A DNA stretch of 64,000 bases. Source: Chalciporus piperatus (Eukaryota; Basidiomycota; Agaricomycetes; Boletales; Boletaceae). The position numbers and the translations under genes were made by a program. Below are positions 10,850-20,305 of this stretch, piece after piece; position 1 is the stretch's first letter; each line of letters begins with the position of its first letter. The notes below the pieces were generated by a model. It had not been told where the DNA came from and did not search any database. It saw only the letters and a program-made list of their open reading frames with translations. The stretch covers positions 1-64,000 of the forward strand of contig JBBPTG010000092.1 of the NCBI GenBank assembly GCA_038093975.1. The letters are read 5' to 3'.

Positions 10850-11980
10850 GTAAGAACAATGCGGACACGCGGAGCTATTTCGCATTGTATCACTTGCTGA
10901 GCTTGAACAACAATCAACAATTGATATCCGCGACCAGACGATCCAGGAACCGGTCGTAACCTTAGTTCTTCCGCGTTTGGCAGAGATGGTTCAATGGAGT
11001 ATTCTGCAATGCTCTTTGGGGTCCAGAGCCATGTTCTTCGCCATCCGCTCTCGCATGACAAATCTCACAACCAGATGCCAGTGCTGTGGGTGGAGGAATC
11101 TGTTGGAGTCACAAGCGGAAATTATGATGGATATTCCGTGCTAGAAGTAGCACAAGACGGGTGTAAGTTGATGAGTAGGGATAGAGATACACGAAAAAAA
11201 TGAATGTAACAATGAATACATCGTAATGTGGCGCCCATAGCTGAAGACAAAAAATGACCGTGAAGAAAGATAGAAGGACGAAAATGAACTGTGTTCACGC
11301 GGTGTCATCACCGCATTCTGTCTTTTGATGGGTGAAACGTGAAATCTGAGGGGTGTAAGTATCAGGTGATGCCTGATCTACGGCTAATAGCTTCGGGCTG
11401 CCAGGGCTACGGTGGGCGGCGTGGAGGGGATTACGAAAGATTCGAAACTGGAAGGAGAAGAAGATTCTTGCACTAACTACAAATCTGTGTAACAGAACGC
11501 ACTGCAGCGTTCTCACTCGGTTAAATATTATTGAATGCTTGTCTGCTCAGGATGGCAGTTCCTTTTTTGGGATGTCAATCATATATGCACGCCAATCTCG
11601 CTCATGACCATTGACAAGTCTTTCGCGGGCACGATCACCATGTAATTGGGGTCCAGGGAACGGTGCAGGCAAAGGATACTAAAAAGCGTACACAGCCCTA
11701 CCAGTACACCTCAAATGGAATAAGGCACGACCCGCCATCATGATAAACTTGAAGCTAAACCACCGATAGATATACACAAATCAAGGTCGAATACTCCGAT
11801 ATCGTGAAGCTTGAACAAGCGACGATAGAGAGCAATAAATAACTATAAACGCAGAGCGCGTGCGGGGTGTGCGAGAGGCATGCTAGACAAAGGTCAATCA
11901 CCGATCTGCTGACGGGTAACTCTCAGTAAAGCTTACCTCATACAAGAATGTAAGGCCATATGAGATGACGATACAGCTTC
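10850..11980. other. about 1.1 kb spacer upstream of receptor 3
   Basis: No gene is supported. Short open frames (for example 11295-11516 on minus) have no pheromone-type C-terminus and no domain. An ACAAAGG core is at 11887-11893, downstream of precursor 3. Confidence 0.4.
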
Positions 11981-12157
11981 TCATGCGATAACGCAGTAGA
12001 ACCCAGAGCTGCCGCCTGAACTAGCATCGGAACCGACAGAGATTGATTTGACCTCGTCGGACTCCTCAAGTTGGGAGGACACTGAGGGAACTTGATCTGC
12101 ACGCGGAGCTTCGCGCGACTCGTATGAGATGGTCCCAAGTGGGTTGAACGAATCCAT
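11981..12157 (-). CDS. mating pheromone precursor 3 (CaaX CVIA)
   Basis: A 58-residue single-exon ORF begins MDSFNPLGTI and ends SSGFYCVIA, with Cys55 as the predicted farnesylation site. It is the longest of the five precursors. The pro-region is acidic and Ser-rich. No clear EHN or ER doublet sits about ten residues before the Cys, so the N-terminal cut site of the mature peptide is not obvious. The C-terminal SSGF-aromatic-C resembles precursor 4 at 13541, which suggests related receptor specificity. The open frame extends upstream to 12292, but the MD start at 12157 fits the family. Confidence 0.9.
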   Translation of the reverse strand: MDSFNPLGTISYESREAPRADQVPSVSSQLEESDEVKSISVGSDASSGGSSGFYCVIA

Positions 12158-12721
12158 CAGAGGAGAGATACGGATGATGAGCAATGGCGTGAAGGCTGAA
12201 GCAGGCTGGGCACTAATCCAGGGGGTAGTGTAAGGCGTGTCTCTGCCCAGAAGAAGGGGGGGCCTTTTAACTTGGCCGACCAGCTTAACCACGCGGTCGA
12301 CTCACAGTAAAATGTGATAATCATTGCTTGCCTGATGATCGCGCCGTTGTCAAGTTCTGCGCGGTGTCAGCACGTCAAGAACCAAACATTCAAGTTCAAC
12401 CCTCCGGCACCTCTTTGTCATCGTATTTCCGCATTGTTTGTTGATGCTCCGACTACATCAGCACTCTCCAGAAATTGAGGACGGTGCTGCCACTGTCAAT
12501 ACGATACCGCATCAATTGTTTTCTAGTGATCAAGGTACCGGATGCTAATAGAAAAATTAAAATCGGCTCTTGCAGATTCGATATTCCATCAAGATCTAGG
12601 CTAAGTAATTTCCATGGTCAGAACGTTGAACTCCAGTCTCCGTACCACGCACCGTCAGTGGTTCCCATAACTCGTATATCATTGTTGTCTTCCCATTACA
12701 GTAGGCAACGTTATTGACTTA

Positions 12722-12808
12722 GGGCCTGTTCGAGATGGCCAAAAGAACTGCTAAGCGAGTGCTGCCCGCACTCGGTTAGCAGCCTTTTTGGCCATCTCGA
12801 ACAGGCCC
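12722..12808. mobile_element. 87-bp foldback MITE, PIF/Harbinger (Tourist)-like
   Basis: The element is almost entirely an inverted repeat. Its ends, gggcctgttcgagatggcc at 12722-12740 and the reverse complement at 12790-12808, match perfectly, and most of the remaining interior also pairs. It is flanked on both sides by TTA (12719-12721 and 12809-12811), a 3-bp target-site duplication typical of PIF/Harbinger insertions. The GGGCCTGTT terminus resembles that of Tourist-type MITEs. It has no coding capacity. It sits between precursors 3 and 4, inside the mating region. Confidence 0.8.
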
Positions 12809-13540
12809 TTATGCACCTGCTAACGATATTGATGCCCGTCTTCAGTGTCCCTGGAAGGACAGTTCAAGGAACAGCAGGCAACACCCCGTGCGGAAACTCT
12901 TTTTGCACGCGGTGGATAATTATGACCGATTCGGAAAAGAAGGCGCATGATATAATAGATCTGAGACCGGCGAAGTATCTGAGTCTCCCTTCGGCGGACG
13001 TGAAGGCAACGTGAAGGGCTGGTGTTGTACGAGATTAGATCTGATTAGATACACGATAGTTCAGTGACGTCGAAAACGGAGGTAAAATGATTAGATTGCC
13101 AGCGGGGTAACTAGGGATTGCACAAACCCATGGAAGAATCAAGACGACAGAAACAAGATTGAAAGCGCAAAAACGAAGGTATGAATGAGCGATGAATACA
13201 TGCATAGGTGTGTGTCAGTACGGAATGGACGACGAGGAAAGAAAGGTTCGATGCCCTAGCGATACAACCCTAAAATGTGCCATACATATAACATACATTC
13301 GATGCCAGTGGAAGGATAAGCTGCCGAGCGGGCGGGAGGATAGATACTAACATAGGTCTCGATTGGTGACCCGATAAATAATATAAATAGGGGGCGGCAT
13401 GCACGAAATGCACGCATCCCGGACACAGCTTAACAACTTCGTGAGTAAGTAGCGATTGGGGTGATGTTCAAGTTGCATACCTTCTTGACATTCTCAACAG
13501 TTAATTGTTGAGCGCACGCTCGAGTGACGCGATGCACCAC

Positions 13541-13693
13541 TCAGGCAACTACGCAGAAGAAGCCTGAGCTATTATTGTTGTACCAGTGGTCGGTATTGGT
13601 TGGTATTGACACTGCTCCATCGGGGTGGAAGGTTGACGAGAATGACACGTCTGGTGGCAGAGGGATGGAGTCCAGAGGAAGTAATACGTCCAT
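13541..13693 (-). CDS. mating pheromone precursor 4 (CaaX CVVA)
   Basis: A 50-residue single-exon precursor begins MDVLLPLDSI and ends NNNSSGFFCVVA, with Cys47 as the predicted prenylated residue. The last residues (SSGFFC) are close to those of precursor 3 (SSGFYC), while the pro-regions differ. It is transcribed away from receptor 4, which starts at 14138 on the other strand, so the two genes share an intergenic region of about 440 bp. A TATA-like box (ATATAAA on minus, 13826-13832) lies about 135 bp upstream. Confidence 0.9.
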   Translation of the reverse strand: MDVLLPLDSIPLPPDVSFSSTFHPDGAVSIPTNTDHWYNNNSSGFFCVVA

Positions 13694-14021
13694 GATGGAA
13701 ATTTTGGAAGGGGAATTATGAATTATGTTGCGAGGATGGCTCAACCTTTACGAATGGGACAGGTGTGTAGAGGAATCAAGCTGCAGTCTGCGCCGATGAT
13801 TCCAAAGCTTAGAGGAATGCTCAGCTTTATATGTCACTGTAACAACTAGAGCTCTTTTGTTCTCCATAGGTGGATGTCCACGCTTTCCCGCATTGTCGAT
13901 GTTCACTTCGCTATACTTAAGCCTAGTCTTTGTTCGTAATCATCATTGAAACGGAGCTTAAAGACACGAAAGTGTATCAACCATTGTGACGTTGTGTGTT
14001 AGCCGACATCCAATTTGAGTT

Positions 14022-14029
14022 TCCTTTGT
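14022..14029 (-). promoter_or_regulatory. candidate pheromone-response site between precursor 4 and receptor 4
   Basis: ACAAAGGA on the minus strand lies about 110 bp before the receptor 4 start and in the shared divergent promoter with precursor 4. One site could serve both genes. Function is inferred. Confidence 0.4.
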
Positions 14030-14137
14030 CCAGCTCGTGTTATAACCTTCCAAGCATGCTGGTGCGGAGATTTTGTCCCTTTTCCCCTCTTCGACACATC
14101 CTTTCGGCTGCGATATTCACGAACATAAACCGCGTTC

Positions 14138-15535
14138 ATGTTCGTGCAACTGCCGGCAGTTGCCTTTGCTTGCGCTGCTCTCGTGTTGGTACCCCTGCCT
14201 TGGCATTGGAGGGCGGGGAACGTCTCCACCATCGCCATATGCGCTTGGTTATTTGTTAGTAATGTTCTCATCGGAGTTGATGCCATCCTCTGGGGAAATA
14301 CAGTCGCAAATTTCGCGCCCATTTGGTGTGATATCTGTACGTCCGATGCTTCACTCCCGTTCTCTGTTATCTGACATTATCTAAGCAACCAAGCTTCAAA
14401 TCGGTAGCACCATTGCTTTGCCTGCTGCAATGCTTTGCCTGTGCATCCATTTGGAGCGAATTGCCTCAGTTCGCCAAGTATCTATCACTCGCTCGGACAA
14501 GCGACGGGGACAAATCCTGGACGGAGTTCTCTGCTTCGCTGTCCCGGTCGTCTATATGGCACTCCGTAGGGATTTCTTCCCTTTTATACATTAGCTGTTA
14601 CTGACATGCGCCCAAGACTATGTCGTGCAGGGCCATCGTTTTGATCTTGTGGAGGGCTTTGGCTGCCGCCCCGCTGTTTATGAGTCCATTGCTTCCATTT
14701 TCTTGATATGGCTTCCACCATTGGTACTCTCTCTCGCTGGATGTGTATACGCTGGTTAGTATTTTTCCGTCCCAAAATTTTGCATGCTCTACTATCCCCC
14801 CAGTGTTGGCTTTCGCGCATTTTTGGAAGCGGCGTGCTACGTTCGCCAAACACCTTCAAAACTCCAATTCCTCGCTTACTACCAATCGATATTTCCGCCT
14901 CATGTGCATGGCCATCGTGGAGATGTTCATCGGAATCGTCATTACCTCCATTGATATGTGGTTCTCGTTACACCCCGGCCTGCGTCCATGGATTAGCTGG
15001 GACAACGTTCACTCAAACTGGCTCGAAGTTGCATATTTCCCGCTTTCCCTTTTACCAAAGTCCACTCTCATTTGGGTCTTTGTCATTTGGGCTGAAATTC
15101 CTCTCGCTTCTGTTCTATTCTTTGGTTTCTTCGCGTTTGGGCGGGATGCGCTGACTGCTTATTCTGCGGTGCTCTCTTGGCTTCGGCGCAACACCCTTCG
15201 CCACCGACATTCGGATGCCAAATCCAAGTCGGCCTTTGGTTCCTTTGGGTCGGTTCACTCCCAATTTTTTCGACTTAGAACTGACTCTCATCTTCAGGGA
15301 TCGTGCAAACCCCAACCCGAAGCTACCCTCTCTTGACGCTCGCATCATCCAAACTCAACAATCGTACCTATCCTGCACACCATCCAGCTCCGAGTCCTTA
15401 ACGTCTTCATTACCAAGTTCCAGCTCATTAAGCAGTAAGCAAGTTTTGGCGACACCCTCTTATCCCTCTCCTTCTCAGCTTTCGCTTGAAAAGGTAGAGT
15501 ATGATTTCCCAGCGCACGGACATGATTCCGTGTAG
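14138..15535 (+). CDS. STE3: STE3-like pheromone receptor 4 (subgroup I)
   Basis: Exons 14138-14336, 14396-14575, 14617-14754, 14804-15248 and 15298-15535 sum to exactly 400 codons (399 residues), with all junctions in phase. Motifs in order are PLPWHWRAGN, PIWCDI, ALPAAMLCLCIHLERIAS, VVYMALR, YVVQGHRFDLVEGFGCRPAVY, then NSSLTTNRYFRLMCMAI, and a TM7 ending FFAFGRDAL. A Ser-rich tail ends HGHDSV. If the last intron is not removed the frame would instead stop at 15336; the spliced tail is preferred because the other receptors have an intron at the same place. Closest to receptor 1 by eye. Confidence 0.93.
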
Positions 15536-17566
15536 ACTACTTGGTGTCGTGTTACTTATTCCCCCTTCCTTTTTGTCCTTTAACATTGGGCAGTATGACA
15601 TTGTATTTAAAACCACATTCGTTTTCTGTATCCCCACTTGCACGTACCTCTTTTGTACTCATTAATTACAGTGCATGAATGTTTATCACGGCTATCACCT
15701 TTGACCGGCCAACCGTATTGCTCTTGATGTGTCATAAAAATTACAGGTGACTCTACGAAGATACGAAGATTTGCTTTCTATTTCCTCTAAGGTTCTCTTC
15801 CTGAGTCCTGCCAGGAAAAATATAGCCACTATTACACCGTGACGCCAGAGCTTCTAATATTTATGGTATTGAGAGCTCACGCAAAACGAGCTGCAGGCAG
15901 GCCAGATTCCAGCACAAAGACAGCCGCCTCTGAAGCCAGTGACAGCACAGGGACGGGCGCGAGAACTTCAAGAAGCACTCTAAGTACTTACAGTTATTAC
16001 ACATCAGAAAGAAATAGGAAATTTGCCTACATAGGTGGTTACGGTTAGGCCTGAGGGAGCTCAAATCAGCGAAATGATTCCAGTTGTCAGAACGGGACAA
16101 ATAAATGGCAGGTGCGTACGATCGTCCCGTACAATGGTGAGCAATGTGGATCAATGATTCTCTGGGACATAAAAAGCTTCCGCTAAAACCGTTCCAGGCA
16201 GGTGCATTTGGTCACTGTGGAAGTGCACATTTCGGGGTGGCAAGACACGGGGCATACTCAAATATCGCGTCCATCTGTTGATGCGACGCAACCAACAAAA
16301 TTGACATACAGACCATATGGAGTTTAGTGTCCGCATACCAAGCTTGAGTCTCAGAGCAGCGGAATGTCACAAGATGACACCCCAACAAGAGCAATAAGAA
16401 GGTTCTGACTGCGGAGTGATCTCGCTTGAGGATTGCAGCGGGGCCTTTGCAGGGCGGGTAATCTGTTTCTTTATCAGCGCTCAAGATCGGGTTCCTCACT
16501 TTGAAGAATGTGGGAACAACGGAGCAACGGCGACGTTTTTGTGTTTCCACTCAGTGCACTGTCGGAAGCAAAAGTGCTCAGGTTTGCGTGAGTTCTCCCA
16601 TTGGCCTATCGAGTTATCTCGGCCCGACTGTGTCCAATATCGTTACTCAAGTGGGTAAGCCTCCACCCTTTGTTCTTTTCCAATTCCGTTGCTTGAAACA
16701 GATCTAAAAACAATCAGGTTCCCCTTCATTAATCAGCACGAGTCTGATCTGAGTCAAGGTGGAACGTTGACTTTCAAGGGTATTCGGGAACTACCCCAAG
16801 GCAACTAGGAAGTGGATCAGGGTGGATCGCGCCTTGAGGTCATTGATCGTCAGAGGTTCTCGCTTGATATCCCCTGTTTGGATAGGTCTGTGTGTGCCTG
16901 ATTTCTCGCCTGGGGGCACACACAGCAGAGGCTAAATACCTACTTCGCGCAGATGACAAACGCAATTCAGGCACTGCAGCCTGTCGCTTGCTGTCAATGC
17001 GTGCCACGGAGAAGTATGCGGAGTTCGTCTTTGTATCCAGAAAGAGATCCAAGATGCTAGATTCACGGATAACGATTTGTCGAGGGGGGAATTGTAAGCC
17101 ATAGACGTCGGCAGAACAAGTCGAAGTCGGAGCTTAAATTTACCAATGCGCTCTTGTTCTCCCAAATTGGCAGCGAGAAATGCTTCAAGGGCCTCACAGT
17201 GGCCTCACCGAGGTTTGGACCAGAGGTAGGTGTCGCACAGCAGTCTCAATAAAAAATCTGTGACAATGTTCAACTAACTCGCCATGTAGAGATCCAGTAG
17301 TATGGAGTTTGTTGAGCGCTGAGCTGCCCTCATTCGGTCACTAGGCACAATGAGTCTAATCGCTCATTGTCCACCTACTAAAGTCATTGCTGACCTTGCT
17401 AGCCGATTGCAATTTGCACTGGCAAGTATAAAGGTCAGTGATGTCGGCTATCCTCCTCCAGTTAAATACCCTCCTGCTGTCCCATCGTGTATTTCAATAC
17501 GCTCAGCCCATCGACCCTCGCTGCTGCTTCGAAGCATTTACATCCAGTCTTCCGCACACTATCCAA
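15536..17566. other. 2 kb spacer between receptor 4 and precursor 5
   Basis: No gene could be assembled. Minus-strand fragments near 16212-16550 and 16840-17165 are open but do not join into a recognisable protein and may be decayed coding sequence. An ACAAAGGG core on the minus strand is at 16666-16673. Confidence 0.35.
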
Positions 17567-17713
17567 ATGGACCTCTTCTCGGATCTATCGGACATATTAG
17601 AGCCGTCGCAACCTCTATCTCCTTCCCCGTCTGAATCCTTTGACGGCGGAACTTCTGTCCTTGTAGACGAGGACACCAAATCTGGCTACACGGGTTACTG
17701 TGTTATCGCATAG
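17567..17713 (+). CDS. mating pheromone precursor 5 (CaaX CVIA)
   Basis: A 48-residue single-exon precursor begins MDLFSDLSDI and ends GYTGYCVIA, with Cys45 as the predicted farnesylated residue. An acidic DED at residues 34-36 lies about nine residues before the Cys and may mark the processing site. The open frame extends upstream to 17438, but the MD start fits the other precursors. A TATA-like ttaaata stretch lies about 100 bp upstream. It is the only precursor on the plus strand and follows receptor 4. Confidence 0.9.
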   Translation: MDLFSDLSDILEPSQPLSPSPSESFDGGTSVLVDEDTKSGYTGYCVIA

Positions 17714-18246
17714 AGTAATCGTGTTGTCTTGCCTTAGTGAGTCAGCATTCTCCTCCATTTGTCTCGCTGCTGAAGCTTTTGTTTTACAGTTTCACTACCT
17801 CGATCACCATCCATCATACCTCTCTCGCCGAGCATTAAATCTCATCGCGCTAACTTAAACGCTGGTCTCCGCGGGTGTCTCCAGCTATTTATTGCAGCCT
17901 TCGTTTTCCGTGACGCTGCATTTGTTGTACACGTTCAACTCATTTGTCACTCTTTCTTCTGGCTATATTCCCTCCTCTTTTTTTATTGTCATGTTATACG
18001 ATAGGATGAGCGACACGGATGGGCCTTCGATCCATATCCGTAGACCAGTACTTCATGCCCAGGCGTTGAGTGCGTAGTGTATTCTGCCTATCACGGCTCA
18101 ATTATGATTTGTTACCCGTTCACCCTAGCTCGTTCTGAATGAAGATCACCATTCTTCATTCTTTGTCCATCGGGGGCTGTTTGATCCGAACTGGTTCCGT
18201 TACTTCAAACTCCGACGGACATTCAAGTAGTACTGGAAATCCCCTG

Positions 18247-18254
18247 ACCTTTGT
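18247..18254 (-). promoter_or_regulatory. ACAAAGGT site just upstream of the 18294 gene
   Basis: The core is about 40 bp before the start of the coiled-coil gene. If real, it would place that gene under the same HMG-type control as the receptors. This is weak evidence from a single match. Confidence 0.25.
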
Positions 18255-18293
18255 TGTGCATCCACCTATCGCAAGGAACTGCAACGTGAACAT

Positions 18294-19611
18294 ATGAACG
18301 GATCAGTTCTGCGGCAAAGGTTGCGCGGCTTCGATGGCGATCTCAAGTCACCTGTAGAAGTCGCCACCTCCGATACAGAGTACTTCAGCGACAGCGCGGG
18401 TCAGACCCGGCGCAAGTCACCCATCAGTACCACGGTGTTCGCAGAGCGGATCTCCTCCCCTTCACAGGACATGTCAGAGCCTGACTCTTCCGAGGAATCA
18501 GATGACGTCGGAGTCCCTTTCGACTCACAAGCGGATGCATCTGGTTCCGTACCCGCATCTCCCATTTCCGATTCTTCCTTTCCACCAGCTGAACAAGACG
18601 CGATCGACGCTACCAACGACCGCGCTTGGTATGAATTCGACCTCTCAGTCGTCCTCGCCCTCGTCTCTCCTATAGCAAATTGGTTGACTGGTAGTGATCA
18701 CGTCAAAAATGTCCTCCTCATTCTCCTGTTAGTGTTTTACTTGCACCAAATCATCGAAGGCAAGTTACTTTGTTTTATCACCATCTTTCGACTCTTAATG
18801 CGACGAGCCAGTTCCTTGGAGCCTTTACCTTTCATCAAGACCACGCCGCACTCTCCGCAAAACACCGCAAAACGACACCTCCACTGCAGATAAATACCAC
18901 CGTGCCGCCTTGTCGCAACTTCGTACTCTCGAGATTTTCTACCTCGTATTGTCCGTTTTATCCCCTTTCCTCGGCACATTACTCCTTCGCACCGTCATTA
19001 CTTCTATCTCTGGCCCACCGACTATGTCGTGGTTCAGTACGTCGCTCTTTGTGCTTGCTACTGGGATGCGCCCCTGGAAACATGCTGTCCAACGTCTTAG
19101 GCAGCGAACTACCGACTTGCACACCGTTGTCCATTACCCCCCGTCAGCACAGCTGCGAATGGGGACTTTGGTTGAAAAGGTCGCGAACCTCCAACTCGAG
19201 CTCAAGATGCTCAAAGAGCAGTCCGAACATATCACCACGGAGGTGCATGACCACGTAGAGGATGTCATTGAAGTGATGGAGAAAGCGGCGCGTAGGCAAG
19301 AGAAGAAGACAGAGGTCACGAAGTCTTCTTTCGAGAACAGGTTGATGAGACTGGAGCAGAATGTCGATGTTCTTCTGGAAAGCATGGAGATTCGTGCCGA
19401 CGGGTCCGTTCTCAACGGAACCGTGGTCCGAGTCTCGGCGTACCTCTCAGCCCTCACGGACTATCTGCTGCCATTCCTTCCCGCCTGGCATCCTCGGACC
19501 AACGTTCCCCCGTCTCCACGATCTTCCCCGAAGCTAGGTCGTTCTCGCCCTTCGCTAAAGCTTGAGACCATTCCCGAGGTTGCCACGTTTTCGCCCTTCG
19601 CTAAAGCTTGA
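18294..19611 (+). CDS. membrane protein with coiled coil, unknown function (2 exons)
   Basis: Exons 18294-18759 and 18812-19611 sum to 422 codons (421 residues). The intron has a GC donor (gcaagt) and an AG acceptor; phase is kept and the next exon opens straight into VPWSLYLSS. The N-terminal 100 residues are Ser/Asp-rich. A hydrophobic pair follows (around NVLLILLLVFYL, then IFYLVLSVLSPFLGTLLL after the intron). A heptad-like charged coiled coil then runs from about LVEKVANLQLELKML through ENRLMRLEQNVDVLLESM. This looks like an ER or nuclear-envelope membrane protein with a long coiled coil; I do not recognise a named family. The 3' end is altered by a 46-bp tandem duplication that sets the present stop. 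Confidence 0.75.
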
Positions 19612-19636
19612 GACCATTCCCGAGGTTGCCACGTTT
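19546..19636 (+). repeat. 46-bp tandem duplication at the end of the coiled-coil gene
   Basis: Copy 1 is 19546-19591 and copy 2 is 19592-19636 (45 of 46 bases, then divergence). The unit begins cgcccttcgctaaagcttga. Because 46 is not a multiple of three, entering copy 2 changes frame and produces the stop at 19609-19611. Without the duplication the frame would continue to about 19798. Confidence 0.9.
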
Positions 19637-19798
19637 CAGCCCAACACATGCAATCATCGGTATCCTTACCTTCGCATTCCTGGCCTCGGTCTTGCCTTAC
19701 GAATGGGCGACCTCGCAACACTCCCATTGCGTCGTGTCGTCGGGTATCTTCTTGCAGGACAAGTGTACACTCCTCATCATACTTCATCATCGTCCTAA

Positions 19799-20305
19799 TT
19801 TCGCCGGTCCTCGAAAGTTGTACTTGTCGTAACTTATTTGCACCATGCACGCTCTTCATATTCCCACGTTTCACCGTTGACGAGTTACCAGAGGCGTCGT
19901 CGTAACCATCAGTATTCTCAGTATTTCTTGTGACCCAATCAAGCACTGTATTCTGGGGAACCGCTGGGGAAACTCCCAGGTTATGAGGACATTGTGCCTG
20001 CCATATTCGGTGATTGCTTTCATACCTGCCATTCTTGGACTTACTCCTGTCCTGGCTACACCGGTATTGTCGAGACTTTCCGCATAGGGTCCGATGACGT
20101 TTTCTCTTGTCCTTTTGTCCAGGGAACTCGGTTTGTCATACCGGAAGGGGCAACCCGCGAACATGCCGGAATGCTCTTGTATTCCGGTTTCATAGTCATC
20201 TCAATACCGCGGGAGGTCATTTAAATATGATCCCCTTGCTCGAGGGTATTCGCGACCTTTTGATATCCCTCTTCGTTCTTTCTTCTCACTTGTTGCGTTG
20301 TCGCG
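19799..20305. other. spacer upstream of receptor 5
   Basis: About 0.5 kb with no supported gene. No ACAAAGG core was seen here, unlike upstream of receptors 1, 3 and 4. Confidence 0.35.

Noticed and set aside
11295..11516. Minus-strand ORF of 73 residues in the mating region as a sixth pheromone precursor
   Set aside because: It ends CGDDTA, which is not a CaaX box, and it lacks the MD-type start and acidic pro-region.
16212..17165. Minus-strand frames between receptor 4 and precursor 5 as a receptor remnant
   Set aside because: None of the receptor motifs (PLPWH, WCDI, QGHRF, NRYFRL) occurs in any frame.
19608..19832. Plus-strand ORF with a hydrophobic AIIGILTFAFLASVL segment as a separate gene
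   Set aside because: It starts inside the 46-bp duplication and is better explained as sequence displaced by that duplication; kept only as part of that finding.
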